Origin: Nostoc sp. UHCC 0870
Lineage (GTDB): Bacteria > Cyanobacteriota > Cyanobacteriia > Cyanobacteriales > Nostocaceae
Direction of reading: 5' to 3'
Assembly: GCF_022063185.1 (NCBI RefSeq)
Contig: NZ_CP091913.1
Location: forward strand, 4,166,001 to 4,230,000
Length of the DNA stretch: 64,000 nucleotides
Part shown: positions 1 through 8,430 of the stretch, piece after piece
Position numbering within the stretch: the stretch's first letter is position 1
How the letters are laid out: each line of letters begins with the position of its first letter
Translations under genes and position numbers: made by a program
The notes under the pieces: generated by a model
Database searches by the model: none
What the model was told of the DNA's origin: nothing
The model's input: only the letters and a program-made list of their open reading frames with translations

Positions 1-113
1 TAAACCCCTAAACCCCTACACCCCTACACCCCTACACCCCTACACCCCTACACCCCTAAACCCCTACACCCCTACACCCCTACACCCCTACACCCCTACA
101 CCCCTACACCCCC
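1..113. repeat. Tandem octamer repeat tract
   Basis: About fourteen head-to-tail copies of an 8-base unit, ACCCCTAC, with ACCCCTAA variants near the left end, running off the edge of the window. It lies just past the stop codon of the permease gene on the minus strand. Short tandemly repeated repetitive (STRR) sequences, usually 7-mers, are typical of heterocystous cyanobacteria; this one has an 8-base period. Confidence 0.9.
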
Positions 114-141
114 CCAACGGGGCTTGGTAATTTCGTGTTGC

Positions 142-1008
142 TCAAATCGTTCCTTTGAATAAACCCTTGGGACGAATGAGCAACACCACAATCATGATTA
201 ATAGGGCTATACCTTGCTTATACTGTGAACCCAGCCAAGCAGTGCTGACTTCTTGAACGATACCAATGATAAAAGCTGCGGCGATCGCGCCATAAGGATT
301 ACCAATTCCGCCCAAAATGACTGAGGCGAATAAGGGTAAGATCAAAAACCACCCCATATTGGGACGCACAGCAGTAATTAATCCATACATACTGCCACCC
401 AAAGATGTGAGTGTACCGGCAATTACCCAAGTCCACAAGACTACTTTATCGACATCAATCCCAGATACTTTGGCTAAATCTAAATCATCAGCCACAGCGC
501 GCATCGCTTTGCCAATTTTCGTATTTTGCAGCAGATAATGCAGTGCCAAAATTGCCACCACTGCCAAAGCCAAGACCAAGATTTGATTTTGCGGTACTCT
601 GACACCAAAGATATCTAAAGCCGGGATAATAGGTAAATCGTAATTTTGATTCTTGCCACCCCAAATTAAAACAATCCCATTCCGCAGAAATAAAGCCAGC
701 CCAATAGAAATAATAATTAGCGTCGTAGAGTTAGCACGGATTGAGCGCATCTTTGACCACAGTAATTTCTCGGATAATATCATTGCTAATACTGTACCGA
801 CTGCTGCTAATACCATTGACAGCCAAATATTTAGCCCTAAAGTATTTACAAATAAAGTCAGATAAGCACCTAAAGTTAAAAAATCACCGTGGGCAAAATT
901 TGACAACCGTAAAATCCCGTAAGTAAGTGTCAGTCCAACTGCGGCTAAAGCAATAATGCTACCCACAGCAATGCCATTGACAACAAGTTGAATAATTTGT
1001 GTATCCAT
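142..1008 (-). CDS. natD: Branched-chain/neutral amino acid ABC transporter permease, LivH/NatD type
   Basis: Inner-membrane permease of a LivH-family ABC importer. The 288-residue length is normal for LivH, and about eight hydrophobic segments are spread along the protein. The LivH signature LSNFAHGDFLTLGAY lies at residues 35-49, and the C-terminal RPKGLF motif (residues about 280-285) is typical of the family. In Anabaena sp. PCC 7120 the LivH-like subunit NatD of the N-I neutral amino acid transporter is encoded apart from its partner genes, and here too no NatA/B/C/E gene is adjacent. The ATG is at the right end; the gene diverges from the histidine kinase gene that follows. The family is certain; the natD assignment rests on similarity and remembered gene order. 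Confidence 0.8.
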   Translation of the reverse strand: MDTQIIQLVVNGIAVGSIIALAAVGLTLTYGILRLSNFAHGDFLTLGAYLTLFVNTLGLNIWLSMVLAAVGTVLAMILSEKLLWSKMRSIRANSTTLIIISIGLALFLRNGIVLIWGGKNQNYDLPIIPALDIFGVRVPQNQILVLALAVVAILALHYLLQNTKIGKAMRAVADDLDLAKVSGIDVDKVVLWTWVIAGTLTSLGGSMYGLITAVRPNMGWFLILPLFASVILGGIGNPYGAIAAAFIIGIVQEVSTAWLGSQYKQGIALLIMIVVLLIRPKGLFKGTI

Positions 1009-1198
1009 AGTTTGATCTAAATAAAGTCAGCTAATATTTATTTGGAATGGTTTAATCGCAGATAATATTTTTAGTCGTGCAGTAATTATCGACACTATAA
1101 TTTATGATTTATCGACAAAAAAGAATTGTGAGCTAATATACATAGAATCTTGTTCGCAATTTTTGCGTAATTAAAATTGTTCAACGGTCTAGTTGACC

Positions 1199-2986
1199 AT
1201 GCAGCAGTATTCAAGTTTACCAGAACAAAACTCACAGGTAGATGCCACAATCCAACAACTTCGCGCTGAGTTATGGCTGGAACGCAGCTTGAACCAGCTA
1301 CAACGCCGCCTTAATGATTGCTTGCTTGTTGTTTTGACAGATGTCGCCCAAACCAACAGCCCAGAAGCAGAAATTTGGCAAACTGTGGCGAAGGAGATCA
1401 GCATGGCTTTAAACAATAGCGGGGTAGCTATTGCTCTATGCCAACCACAAGATACAGTTGGTAAAGTTTACTATATTTCTTGCCCACCATCTGTTGATTC
1501 ACAAGCCCCAGTTGTAGAATTGATGCTGAAAAATGGCAAAACACTGCCATTGAAATTGCAAACAGAAATTAAAGTTAAAGATTTACATGATTTAGAAACG
1601 CAAAAACCGCCTCAAGCTTGGCGATTGAATGATGAATCCGGTGAAGTGATTGGATGGTTACTAATGGCTGTTAGTAAACTGACAACCGCACAAATGCAAC
1701 TGATTCCGCAATTAATGACCAAAGCAGCCAAGCATTGCGTTCAAACATTAGTTCAATTTCAACATATACAATCTTTACAGCAGCGATCGCAGCATTTTGT
1801 AGACTCTAATCAAGAATTAAAGCGGACAAATCAACTCAAAAACCAGTTCCTAGCCAACACCAGCCACGAAATCCGTACCCCACTCAGTTCGATTATTGGT
1901 TTTACTCACTTGCTTTTAGCCCAAGGCTACGATCCTACGAGAGAACGTCAACGTGAGTATTTAAATATTATTCAGTCCAGTGGTAAACACCTCCTAGCTT
2001 TGATTAACGATATTTTGGATCTGTCCAAAATTGAAGCTAACCAGCTAGAAGTGCAATGGGAAAAAGTCGATGTGCCAGAATTGTGTCGTAATGTTCTCAC
2101 CCTCATCAAAGAAAAAGCCAGTAATAAGGGGTTGAAATTGTCTTTGGAAATAGATCCTGAAGTCACCACCCTAGTAGCTGATCCTTTACGACTCAAGCAA
2201 ATGCTATTGAATTTGCTGTTTAACGCTTTAAAATTTACCAACAAAGGTAGTGTGGGGTTACAGGTGACACGGCAAGATTCACTGGTGCATTTTACAGTGT
2301 GGGATACAGGTTCTGGCATATCCAAAGAAAACCAAACACTACTTTTTCAACCTTATTTTCAAATTCCCAATTCTTCCCCTAGCCAAAATGAAGGTACTGG
2401 TTTAGGTTTAGCCGTGACGCAAAAACTGGCAGAAATTCATCATGGTTATGTGGAGGTGGAATCAGAAGTTGATTCTGGTTCTCGTTTTACAATCATTTTG
2501 CCCCTAAAGCCGATGGGAGCAGTGTTACCTATAGAAATCGAGGAGGATGAACAAGCAACATCTTCTCAACCTTTAGCAATCACTCCCAGCACTTCCAACG
2601 AAATTTTGCTGGTGGAGAATGATTTACCTAATGGTGAACTGATGCAAATTCATCTAAGTAAGTTAGGTTATCAAGTAACCTGGGTGAAGAATGAAGCACA
2701 AATGTGGGACGTACTCAAAGACAAACAGCCAGATGTTATCTTAATGGATATACGTTTACAAGATAGCTGTGGTCTTGATTTGGTACAGCAGTTACGAGAA
2801 AAACCAGAATATCAGCAGATTCCCATCATTGCCCAAACTGCAATGTCCATGAAAGGCGATCGCGAAATCTGTCTCACAGCAGGATTTAATGAATATATTT
2901 CTAAACCTCTTGACTTATCACTTTTGGCTGATTTAGTAGGTAAGTATAGTTTAGGTGATAGGGGACAGGTGATAGGGGACAGGTGA
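1199..2986 (+). CDS. Hybrid sensor histidine kinase with C-terminal receiver
   Basis: Cytoplasmic two-component kinase of about 595 residues. The N-terminal 190 residues look like a GAF-type sensory region. A coiled-coil linker follows, then HisKA with the phospho-accepting His in NTSHEIRTPL (about residue 223), then a HATPase domain with an N box (NLLFNALKFT), G1 (DTGSGI) and G2 (GTGLGLAV), then a receiver domain from about residue 475. The receiver has the phospho-acceptor Asp in LMDIRL and the Lys in SKPLD, but its acidic pocket reads VEND instead of VEDD/VEDN, so one Mg-binding acid is replaced. No membrane segments are visible. ATG at 1199 is preferred over an in-frame TTG at 1193. The last residues (GQVIGDR) are encoded by a tandem repeat that also supplies the stop codon. 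The signal and target are unknown. Confidence 0.88.
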   Translation: MQQYSSLPEQNSQVDATIQQLRAELWLERSLNQLQRRLNDCLLVVLTDVAQTNSPEAEIWQTVAKEISMALNNSGVAIALCQPQDTVGKVYYISCPPSVDSQAPVVELMLKNGKTLPLKLQTEIKVKDLHDLETQKPPQAWRLNDESGEVIGWLLMAVSKLTTAQMQLIPQLMTKAAKHCVQTLVQFQHIQSLQQRSQHFVDSNQELKRTNQLKNQFLANTSHEIRTPLSSIIGFTHLLLAQGYDPTRERQREYLNIIQSSGKHLLALINDILDLSKIEANQLEVQWEKVDVPELCRNVLTLIKEKASNKGLKLSLEIDPEVTTLVADPLRLKQMLLNLLFNALKFTNKGSVGLQVTRQDSLVHFTVWDTGSGISKENQTLLFQPYFQIPNSSPSQNEGTGLGLAVTQKLAEIHHGYVEVESEVDSGSRFTIILPLKPMGAVLPIEIEEDEQATSSQPLAITPSTSNEILLVENDLPNGELMQIHLSKLGYQVTWVKNEAQMWDVLKDKQPDVILMDIRLQDSCGLDLVQQLREKPEYQQIPIIAQTAMSMKGDREICLTAGFNEYISKPLDLSLLADLVGKYSLGDRGQVIGDR

Positions 2987-3003
2987 CAGGTGATAGGGGA
3001 CAG
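2955..3003. repeat. Tandem repeat overlapping the end of the kinase gene
   Basis: Copies of a GATAGGGGACAGGT-type unit, built from the heptads GATAGGG/GACAGGT, run through the 3' end and stop codon of the histidine kinase gene. The same heptads, in complement, recur at 4057-4152 and at 38502-38552. Confidence 0.85.
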
Positions 3004-3028
3004 AGTAGATTGTACCTCATTGACCTTT

Positions 3029-3070
3029 TTTGAATTTTGAATTTTGAATTGGAGCGAAGCGACTTGACTA
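3029..3070 (+). repeat. Intergenic repeat ending in GGAGCGAAGCGACTTGACT
   Basis: Direct TTTTGAA heptads followed by GGAGCGAAGCGACTTGACT, ending at the larE start codon. Close copies lie before narB (52388-52428), in shortened form before the renalase-like gene (12101-12119), and in a variant at the end of cnaT (39597-39640). The GGAG could act as a ribosome binding site and the TTG as a start codon. Confidence 0.7.
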
Positions 3071-3901
3071 ATGACTAAAATGCTGACAGAAAAACTAGAG
3101 AAACTAAAATTATTATTTGCAGAGATGGAGCAGGCTTTGATTGCTTACTCTGGGGGTGTTGATAGCACTTTGGTGGCTAAGATTGCTTATGATGTGTTAG
3201 GCGATCGCGCTTTGGCTGTGACGGCTGTTTCACCTTCGCTGCTACCAGAAGAACTAGAGGATGCTGAAATTCAAGCCGCAACTATTGGGATTGCTCACAA
3301 AATCATCCAGACTCATGAGATGGAAAATCCCAATTACACTGCTAACCCTGTTAACCGTTGTTATTTTTGCAAGAGTGAACTGCACGACAACCTGAAACCT
3401 TTGGCTTTAGAGTTGGGTTATCCCTATGTGATCGATGGGGTAAATGCTGATGATTTGCATGATTATCGCCCAGGGATTCAAGCCGCTAAAGAACGAGGTG
3501 CGCGATCGCCTTTAGCCGAAATTGGTGTAACTAAATTAGAAGTTCGCCAACTCTCCCAGCAGCTTGGTTTACCTTGGTGGGATAAACCAGCCCAACCTTG
3601 TCTCAGTTCCCGTTTTCCCTACGGTGAGGAGATTACTGTAGCCAAGTTACAACGCGTCGGTAGAGCCGAAATTTACCTACGAAAGCTAGGTTGGCAAAAT
3701 TTGCGCGTCCGTTCTGAAGGTGATACAGCACGGATTGAATTATCACCAGAAAAAATTAAAGATTTTGTCATGTTGACAGACTTACAATCTGTAGTCACTG
3801 CATTTCAAGACTTGGGATTTATCTACGTCACCCTAGATTTAGAAGGTTATCGCAGTGGTAAGTTAAACCAAGTCCTTAAGACAGTGGTGAGTGCTGAGTA
3901 G
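3071..3901 (+). CDS. larE: ATP-dependent sulfur transferase LarE (PP-loop)
   Basis: LarE adenylates and then thiolates the pyridinium-dicarboxylate precursor of the nickel-pincer nucleotide cofactor of lactate racemase. The PP-loop SGGVDS is at residues 27-32. Cys97 and Cys100 (CYFC) and Cys177 (PCLSSRFPYG) are present. Cys177 matches the sacrificial Cys position of Lactobacillus LarE, and the presence of all three matches LarE enzymes that bind a [4Fe-4S] cluster and are not sacrificed; the cluster is an inference. The 276-residue length is usual. No larB, larC or larA lies in this window, so the physiological target here is unknown; cyanobacteria often carry larE alone. The C-terminus (SAE, stop) is encoded by the heptad repeat that follows. 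Confidence 0.88.
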   Translation: MTKMLTEKLEKLKLLFAEMEQALIAYSGGVDSTLVAKIAYDVLGDRALAVTAVSPSLLPEELEDAEIQAATIGIAHKIIQTHEMENPNYTANPVNRCYFCKSELHDNLKPLALELGYPYVIDGVNADDLHDYRPGIQAAKERGARSPLAEIGVTKLEVRQLSQQLGLPWWDKPAQPCLSSRFPYGEEITVAKLQRVGRAEIYLRKLGWQNLRVRSEGDTARIELSPEKIKDFVMLTDLQSVVTAFQDLGFIYVTLDLEGYRSGKLNQVLKTVVSAE

Positions 3902-4004
3902 TGAGTGCTGAGTAATGAGTGCTGAGTAATGAGTGCTGAGTAGTGAGTAGTGAGTAGTGAGTAGTGAGTAATGAGTAGTGAGTAGTGAGTAGTGAGTAGT
4001 GAGT
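3886..4004. repeat. STRR heptad tract (TGAGTGC/TGAGTAG/TGAGTAA)
   Basis: About sixteen tandem heptads of the TGAGTNN type. The first units encode the last codons and the stop codon of larE. The same family recurs at 30483-30530, 34858-34904, 39533-39570, 46790-46853, 52275-52363 and inside narB at 54081-54134. Confidence 0.9.
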
Positions 4005-4056
4005 GGGTATTATTAGGCATTGTATTTTTCTCTACCTGCTTCCCCAGCTTTCTTTT

Positions 4057-4152
4057 CCCCTATCACCTATCACCTATCACCTGTCACCTATCACCTATCA
4101 CCTATCACCTGTCCCCTGTCACCTATCACCTGTCACCTGTCACCTATCCCCT
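4057..4152. repeat. STRR heptad tract (CACCTAT/CACCTGT)
   Basis: About thirteen tandem heptads of the types CACCTAT, CACCTGT and CCCCTGT. The tract ends at the stop codon of the minus-strand DUF4864 gene, with CTA at 4151-4153 shared. Any short frame read through it is repeat translation and not a gene. Confidence 0.9.
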
Positions 4153-4513
4153 AGATGCTCTCCGCCTCCACAGAGACTAAAATACAACCGTTAATCTTCC
4201 AAGTATCATCCCGTTGTTTTTCCATAAAATACAAGGCTCGCAGGGGCATACCGTCAGGTGCTAGTAGTAATACTGGCTGAGTAATATTGTCTTGAATAGT
4301 AGTAATTTTCTCAAAAAATACCGAGCGAGGACGGTAAACAGCTGGGTAACTTAAGCTCACCATCTGCATAAAATGGTCTGGGGTTTGGAATTGCTCTTTG
4401 ATTCCAGGACTAGCAAGAGCGAAAGCAGCTTGAGCATCATCTTTTTGGAATGCTTCTAGTTGGCTTTCTATAACAGCACGTATAGCAATAAAATCTTTAT
4501 CAGTAGCTTCCAT
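4151..4513 (-). CDS. DUF4864-family protein
   Basis: Soluble protein of 120 residues with a SnoaL/NTF2-like look: an N-terminal helix with IESQLEAFQKDDAQAAFALASPGI, then PDHFMQMV and YPAVYRP, and a C-terminal beta sheet ending WKINGCILV. This pattern matches DUF4864, small proteins of unknown function in cyanobacteria and proteobacteria. No signal peptide is seen. The start ATG lies 28 bases from the upstream SGNH hydrolase gene on the same strand, so the two may be cotranscribed. The function is unknown. Confidence 0.72.
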   Translation of the reverse strand: MEATDKDFIAIRAVIESQLEAFQKDDAQAAFALASPGIKEQFQTPDHFMQMVSLSYPAVYRPRSVFFEKITTIQDNITQPVLLLAPDGMPLRALYFMEKQRDDTWKINGCILVSVEAESI

Positions 4514-4543
4514 AAATCTGCTTGCGATCGCCTAGTAAGATGC

Positions 4544-5701
4544 TCAGTTTCTAGTTTGAGAGAGTTTGAATTCTACTTGCTGGAGAGCAAATCGCCAAAT
4601 ATCATAACCATCTGGTGACAGATGTATTCCATCTGTGGTTAAATCTGAACGCAAATTGCCATCAGCATCTGTAAACCAATGATGAATATTTAAGTAATTA
4701 ACTCCTTCTTGTTTGGCAATCTGAGCAATTCTAGTGTTGAGATGACGAATACGGCTATTAGAAATTGTGGATACGTGAGCCGGTAGGATGGATTGAACGA
4801 ATATCTGAGCTTTCGGGTGATTTTTTCGTAAGCTACCCATCATCCGGCGGTGATTTCGCAAGATTGTTTCGTCACTCATACCTTTTCTTAGGTCATTAAT
4901 CCCAGCCATGATGTAGATTGCATCAGGGCGGGTTTGTGAAAAGCTGCCTAGTCGTGTCACCATACCACCAGAAGTATCTCCAGATATGCCCTGATTTAGC
5001 CATAATTTACCAGTAGGCAGTTTTTGTCTGGGAAACCACAGGCTTAAGGAATCACCAACTAATATACTAAGACGGTTTTTACCTTGACCTTGCGCGATCG
5101 CTTTTGCTTCTAAAGCTAATAAACTTTTCCAGTCTTCGTAAGTTAGTTGTTGTTTTCCCCTTGACTCCCCTAATCCTTGGAAGTTATCAATATCTGTACG
5201 GGTGTAAATCTGACCTGTTTTTAATGCTGCTAATCTTTGATAGTAAAGTTGATTCCCAGACGTTAATAGTGCATTCGCTGGTTGATTACTGGGATTGAAT
5301 AATGAATCTAGTGATATTGGTACTTCTTGATTGGTCAATTGCGGCGAAGTAACATCCCCACTAGCAAGTTTTTTTTCTCTCGCCCTTGGTTCTGAAGCCT
5401 CTGAAGAGGGTAACAGTTGGCTACTCAATTCTGGTAAGGAAAGGTTGATCTGTTGGGGAAAAAATTTTTTCCCTAATGGTGGGCGTAAATTTTCTCCAGG
5501 CTGGGACACTTGAGAGCTAAATTCTGGTGTCGATATGTCAGGCTTGAGGAGATGTGCATCTGTTATTGTCTGCGAGGCTTGTTTTGTATTCCACTGAGTG
5601 CTATGCTTTTCTGGCAATAGAATTGACATCTGTGGAATAGCTGATGCTGGTATTGCCAATCCTGTTAACAAGCCTGCTGCCAACAGATAAGAATCCCTCA
5701 T
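4544..5701 (-). CDS. Secreted SGNH/GDSL-family hydrolase
   Basis: Probable exported esterase or acyl-hydrolase of 385 residues. The N-terminal 20 residues form a signal-peptide-like stretch (LLAAGLLTGLAIPASA). Residues about 25-200 are low-complexity, polar and likely unstructured. The SGNH catalytic domain occupies residues about 210-380: block I GDSL with the nucleophile Ser218, block II Gly238 in NQGISGDT, block III Asn269 in AGIND, and block V Asp358/His360 in DGIHLS. The DUF4864 gene follows on the same strand. The substrate is unknown; related cyanobacterial proteins are annotated as lipases or polysaccharide esterases. Confidence 0.85.
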   Translation of the reverse strand: MRDSYLLAAGLLTGLAIPASAIPQMSILLPEKHSTQWNTKQASQTITDAHLLKPDISTPEFSSQVSQPGENLRPPLGKKFFPQQINLSLPELSSQLLPSSEASEPRAREKKLASGDVTSPQLTNQEVPISLDSLFNPSNQPANALLTSGNQLYYQRLAALKTGQIYTRTDIDNFQGLGESRGKQQLTYEDWKSLLALEAKAIAQGQGKNRLSILVGDSLSLWFPRQKLPTGKLWLNQGISGDTSGGMVTRLGSFSQTRPDAIYIMAGINDLRKGMSDETILRNHRRMMGSLRKNHPKAQIFVQSILPAHVSTISNSRIRHLNTRIAQIAKQEGVNYLNIHHWFTDADGNLRSDLTTDGIHLSPDGYDIWRFALQQVEFKLSQTRN

Positions 5702-6310
5702 CGCGTTTTTTCTCCTCTAATTACTGCTTTTCCTGTTGACATTGTTAATTGTGCGTATTCAGGAAAATTTACGGTGGTTAAAATATCATTCTTATGTATG
5801 ATGTATAGTTCTGTAAACTGGGTTAACAATATTATCTTTGACAATTTACAAATTCTTTAAAGCATCTCTCTTTTAGTCCGCGTCAAATGTCGAAAATCTC
5901 TTCATTATTACCCAATTATTTCCTCTGACGCACCTACATAAGGATATTTTTATCTGGAAGTCCTCAATAGACGAGATAGAGGTCATAAAATAATATTTTT
6001 AACCCCATCCTTACCTATTCCCTACTTACTGCTACCCAGTCACTACTGACGTAAGTAAGTATAACTACGCTCACGTAAGGAATACAAAAATCAAAACGGA
6101 TTAATACATACCAGATTCAGGAAATGGCATAGTTAGTAGTATAAATACTTATCAATAATATTTCTGCCTAAATTATTATTTACAGGTATTAAATACTACT
6201 ATCTACTGATTTTTCTCCGTTCAAACAATTAATTATCTGTTCTGACACATTTAAATTCAGTTCTATTTATAAATAAGCTAGTAAGAAGTGCTAAGATTTA
6301 GGCGAAGTAA
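5702..6310. other. Non-coding region, no gene seen
   Basis: AT-rich 609-base stretch upstream of the SGNH hydrolase. No frame with coding character, tRNA or convincing terminator was recognised. It must contain the promoter of the hydrolase on the minus strand. Confidence 0.5.
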
Positions 6311-6526
6311 TTGATTTGTCCCTGTAATTTTGTGGCTAGAGCTAGTACAGCAATTGGAGTAAGTCCAATTATCAAAGAAACGGTGCAAAAACAAGCACAT
6401 TCGACCCGTTTAACCCTAAAAGAGGTAATTCTCATGGGAATGTTAGCGATAGATAAGCTTGATGATCAAGGTCGTCAAGAATTAGCAGATCAGGTTCATC
6501 AAATGCAAGTAAACGGTGAAATTTGA
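6311..6526 (+). CDS. Small possible ribbon-helix-helix protein, poorly defined start
   Basis: The frame opens directly after a stop codon with TTG and has no good start; GTG at 6332 is an alternative. Residues 20-50 (KETVQKQAHSTRLTLKEV) resemble the helix-turn-helix half of small CopG-type ribbon-helix-helix proteins, but the first beta strand is not recognisable. It may be the 3' part of a decayed gene. No partner toxin gene is next to it. This is a weak call. Confidence 0.3.
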   Translation: MICPCNFVARASTAIGVSPIIKETVQKQAHSTRLTLKEVILMGMLAIDKLDDQGRQELADQVHQMQVNGEI

Positions 6527-6601
6527 ATCTGCTGTTTAGAGTTAATAGTCCAAATTCCACAGTTAATCAACTCTATTCCCTCATGACTTATAGACTATTA
6601 A

Positions 6602-7525
6602 CTAATTACCAAATCGATAACGACTTCCCAAAAGATAGTCCTCTTTAATCTCAAATGAAATCCATCGACGCTGTAAAGTTTCAGCAACAAAACCAGTGGT
6701 GTTAGAACCTGCAAATGGATCTAGAACTATGTCACCTTCATCAGTTAAAAACTTGATGAAGAATTCAGCAAATCCTTGAGGGAATCTTGCTGGATGAGGT
6801 TTAATTCCGGCTGCTTTGCAGCGTCGTAAATAAACACTATTAGATTCAGTGTTAGCGATTTCTAGCAAATTTGGCGGAATTGCGCCTTGGTTATCTTTTT
6901 GAAATTTATCAGAAATATCATGTCCACTAGGACGAATTTGAGGTTTATAGCCATTTTTAAGTAAGCGTTTCATACTCTGACTATATGGCTTTAAAACTTT
7001 TCTATTATCTGCTTTGGGGTTGGGTATTTTTGACAACCACCAAACTATATTTACTGCATCTTTGACACGAATCCTTCTGATTGTCACCCATTCTGCGGGG
7101 GTGGGCAGTCGTGCTGGATTATAATGGTACAATTCTTGCGCCAGAAAAAAGCCGACTTCTTTGCACAGTCTGACTAAAAGTTCATACTGGTAGATACTCC
7201 GTACAGGATTACCAGGAAGATAAGCACCGCCTAAATCTAAAACAAATGAGCCATTTTCTGCTAAGACTCTTTTAAATTCGTAGGCGAAAGGTAAAAACCA
7301 TTCGATATATTTATCTGAACTTTCGTTACCGTATTCTTTTTTGCGCGTTAAAGCAAATGGTGGTGAAGTGAGGATTAAGTTAATACTGTTGTCTGGGATG
7401 CTGGTAATAATTTCCAGACTGTCACCTAAGTATGCTTGTCCGTGCTGTTGCGTGTAATAAGGTTTAAAGTTGATGATTGTTGTGGTTGTTGTTGGCTGTG
7501 AGTTAAAGCAGAGTTGAAAGAGTTG
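6602..7525 (-). CDS. DNA methyltransferase, beta class (N4-C or N6-A), no canonical start codon
   Basis: The open frame runs from just after a stop codon at 7526-7528 to 6602 (about 308 codons). It encodes a complete beta-class DNA methyltransferase with permuted motif order: an N-terminal KPYYTQQHGQAYLGDSLE and catalytic motif IV TSPPF, a central target-recognition region, then the SAM-binding motif I DPFAGSNTTGF near the C-terminus. The first ATG/GTG/TTG in frame is a TTG at 7130-7132, far inside the domain and after motif IV, so it cannot be the true start. Either initiation uses a rare codon (two adjacent ATC codons at 7472-7477 precede NFKPYY) or the start codon has been lost. The frame is otherwise intact. 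It lies 14 bases after cyanase on the same strand. No restriction enzyme gene is seen, so it would be an orphan methyltransferase. The target sequence is unknown. Confidence 0.72.
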   Translation of the reverse strand, partial: QLFQLCFNSQPTTTTTIINFKPYYTQQHGQAYLGDSLEIITSIPDNSINLILTSPPFALTRKKEYGNESSDKYIEWFLPFAYEFKRVLAENGSFVLDLGGAYLPGNPVRSIYQYELLVRLCKEVGFFLAQELYHYNPARLPTPAEWVTIRRIRVKDAVNIVWWLSKIPNPKADNRKVLKPYSQSMKRLLKNGYKPQIRPSGHDISDKFQKDNQGAIPPNLLEIANTESNSVYLRRCKAAGIKPHPARFPQGFAEFFIKFLTDEGDIVLDPFAGSNTTGFVAETLQRRWISFEIKEDYLLGSRYRFGN

Positions 7526-7539
7526 TTATGGCTGAAAGA

Positions 7540-7980
7540 CTACCACTTTTTGTAAGGTAAAAATTTACCGGACATAGTGATTTTAACGCGATCTCCTTTC
7601 GGATCTACTTCTTTCTCTACATCTAAGGTAAAGTCAATCGCACTCATAATTCCATCGCCAAACTTTTCTTGAATAACTTCCTTAATTGGGAAGCCGTAGA
7701 CCTGCATAATCTCATAGAAGCGGTAAATGAGTGGATCAGTTGGGACAACTGGCCCCAAACCCTTGACTGGGTATGCGGTCAAATCTTGAATATAAATTGG
7801 TGCTAAATCTAATGCGTCTACCAGTAACTTAGCCTCTTCCTCAGAGGGACTAGCTTGACGGTAGAATACAGCAGCAATCCATACTTCATCCCGTCCGAGA
7901 ATTTTTTCTAAATCTGCAAAACTGAGTCCTTTCTCTTTTTTTGCTTCGAGTAAGGTTTGCGTAATTTCGGGGATAGACAT
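7540..7980 (-). CDS. cynS: Cyanate hydratase (cyanase)
   Basis: Converts cyanate and bicarbonate to ammonia and CO2, detoxifying cyanate and providing nitrogen. The 146-residue length is close to the usual 147-156. The N-terminal helix-turn-helix-like dimerisation half is followed by the catalytic half with Arg87, Glu90 (YRFYEIMQVYG) and Ser113 (GDGIMSAIDF), which match the E. coli triad Arg96/Glu99/Ser122. It ends KFLPYKKW, as usual for the family. The ATG start follows a clear intergenic region; the DNA methyltransferase frame lies immediately downstream. I see no NtcA box of the form GTA-N8-TAC in the 150 bases upstream. Confidence 0.95.
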   Translation of the reverse strand: MSIPEITQTLLEAKKEKGLSFADLEKILGRDEVWIAAVFYRQASPSEEEAKLLVDALDLAPIYIQDLTAYPVKGLGPVVPTDPLIYRFYEIMQVYGFPIKEVIQEKFGDGIMSAIDFTLDVEKEVDPKGDRVKITMSGKFLPYKKW

Positions 7981-8280
7981 CTGGTTTAGTGAATTAACTT
8001 TGCCAGGAGAAATTTTACCATCTTATCCGGTTGGGTTTTAAAAAGTGTTCAAAAACCTGCTCAAATTTACTCAAAATCCTCTATAATTAGCATAAGCGAG
8101 AACCAAGCTAAAAAAATTAAGGCTTGAGAACCTGTACAAAACTTTTAAGAGTAGCCATCCTGTAGCAAGGTAACTGAGAAAACCCAGAAGTTTTAAATGG
8201 CTGAAAATACGGGAGTAAAGTAGCGAAGTTTCTCACTCAATCAAAAACTGAAAAATAGGGTGAGTTACACCCGATTTTAA
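7981..8280. other. Non-coding region upstream of cynS
   Basis: No gene recognised. The right part (about 8090-8280) joins a possible tnpB 3' remnant and could hold degraded IS200/IS605-type sequence, but no clear end structure or partner reading frame was found. The minus-strand cynS promoter must lie in the left part. Confidence 0.35.
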
Positions 8281-8430
8281 GCCTGTGGACTGGATAATGC
8301 CGACATTACCAGAGTGAAACAGGAAGCTAACGCCTTAAGTCTTCGAGTAGATTTGAGCAAGTTTAGTTTAACGGAGAAAAGCAGATTCGCAAAAGGGCGC
8401 GAGTGTCAATTCTCCCTACCCTATTGGTAG
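8281..8430 (+). pseudogene. Possible 3' remnant of an IS200/IS605-type tnpB
   Basis: A frame with no start runs from after a TAA at 8278-8280 to a TAG at 8428-8430. It reads ACGLDNADITRVKQEAN and then a basic tail. The CG...A...R.KQEA pattern resembles, from memory, C-terminal tails of cyanobacterial TnpB transposon proteins. No upstream catalytic region (DED motifs, zinc ribbon) is present, so if it is tnpB only the last part survives. The assignment is tentative. Confidence 0.3.

Noticed and set aside
1189..1416. Minus-strand frame opposite the kinase
   Set aside because: It is a shadow of the kinase coding sequence on the other strand.
3992..4194. Two frames of about 62 codons in the STRR zone
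   Set aside because: They are translations of the CACCTAT/TGAGTAG heptads and have no coding character.
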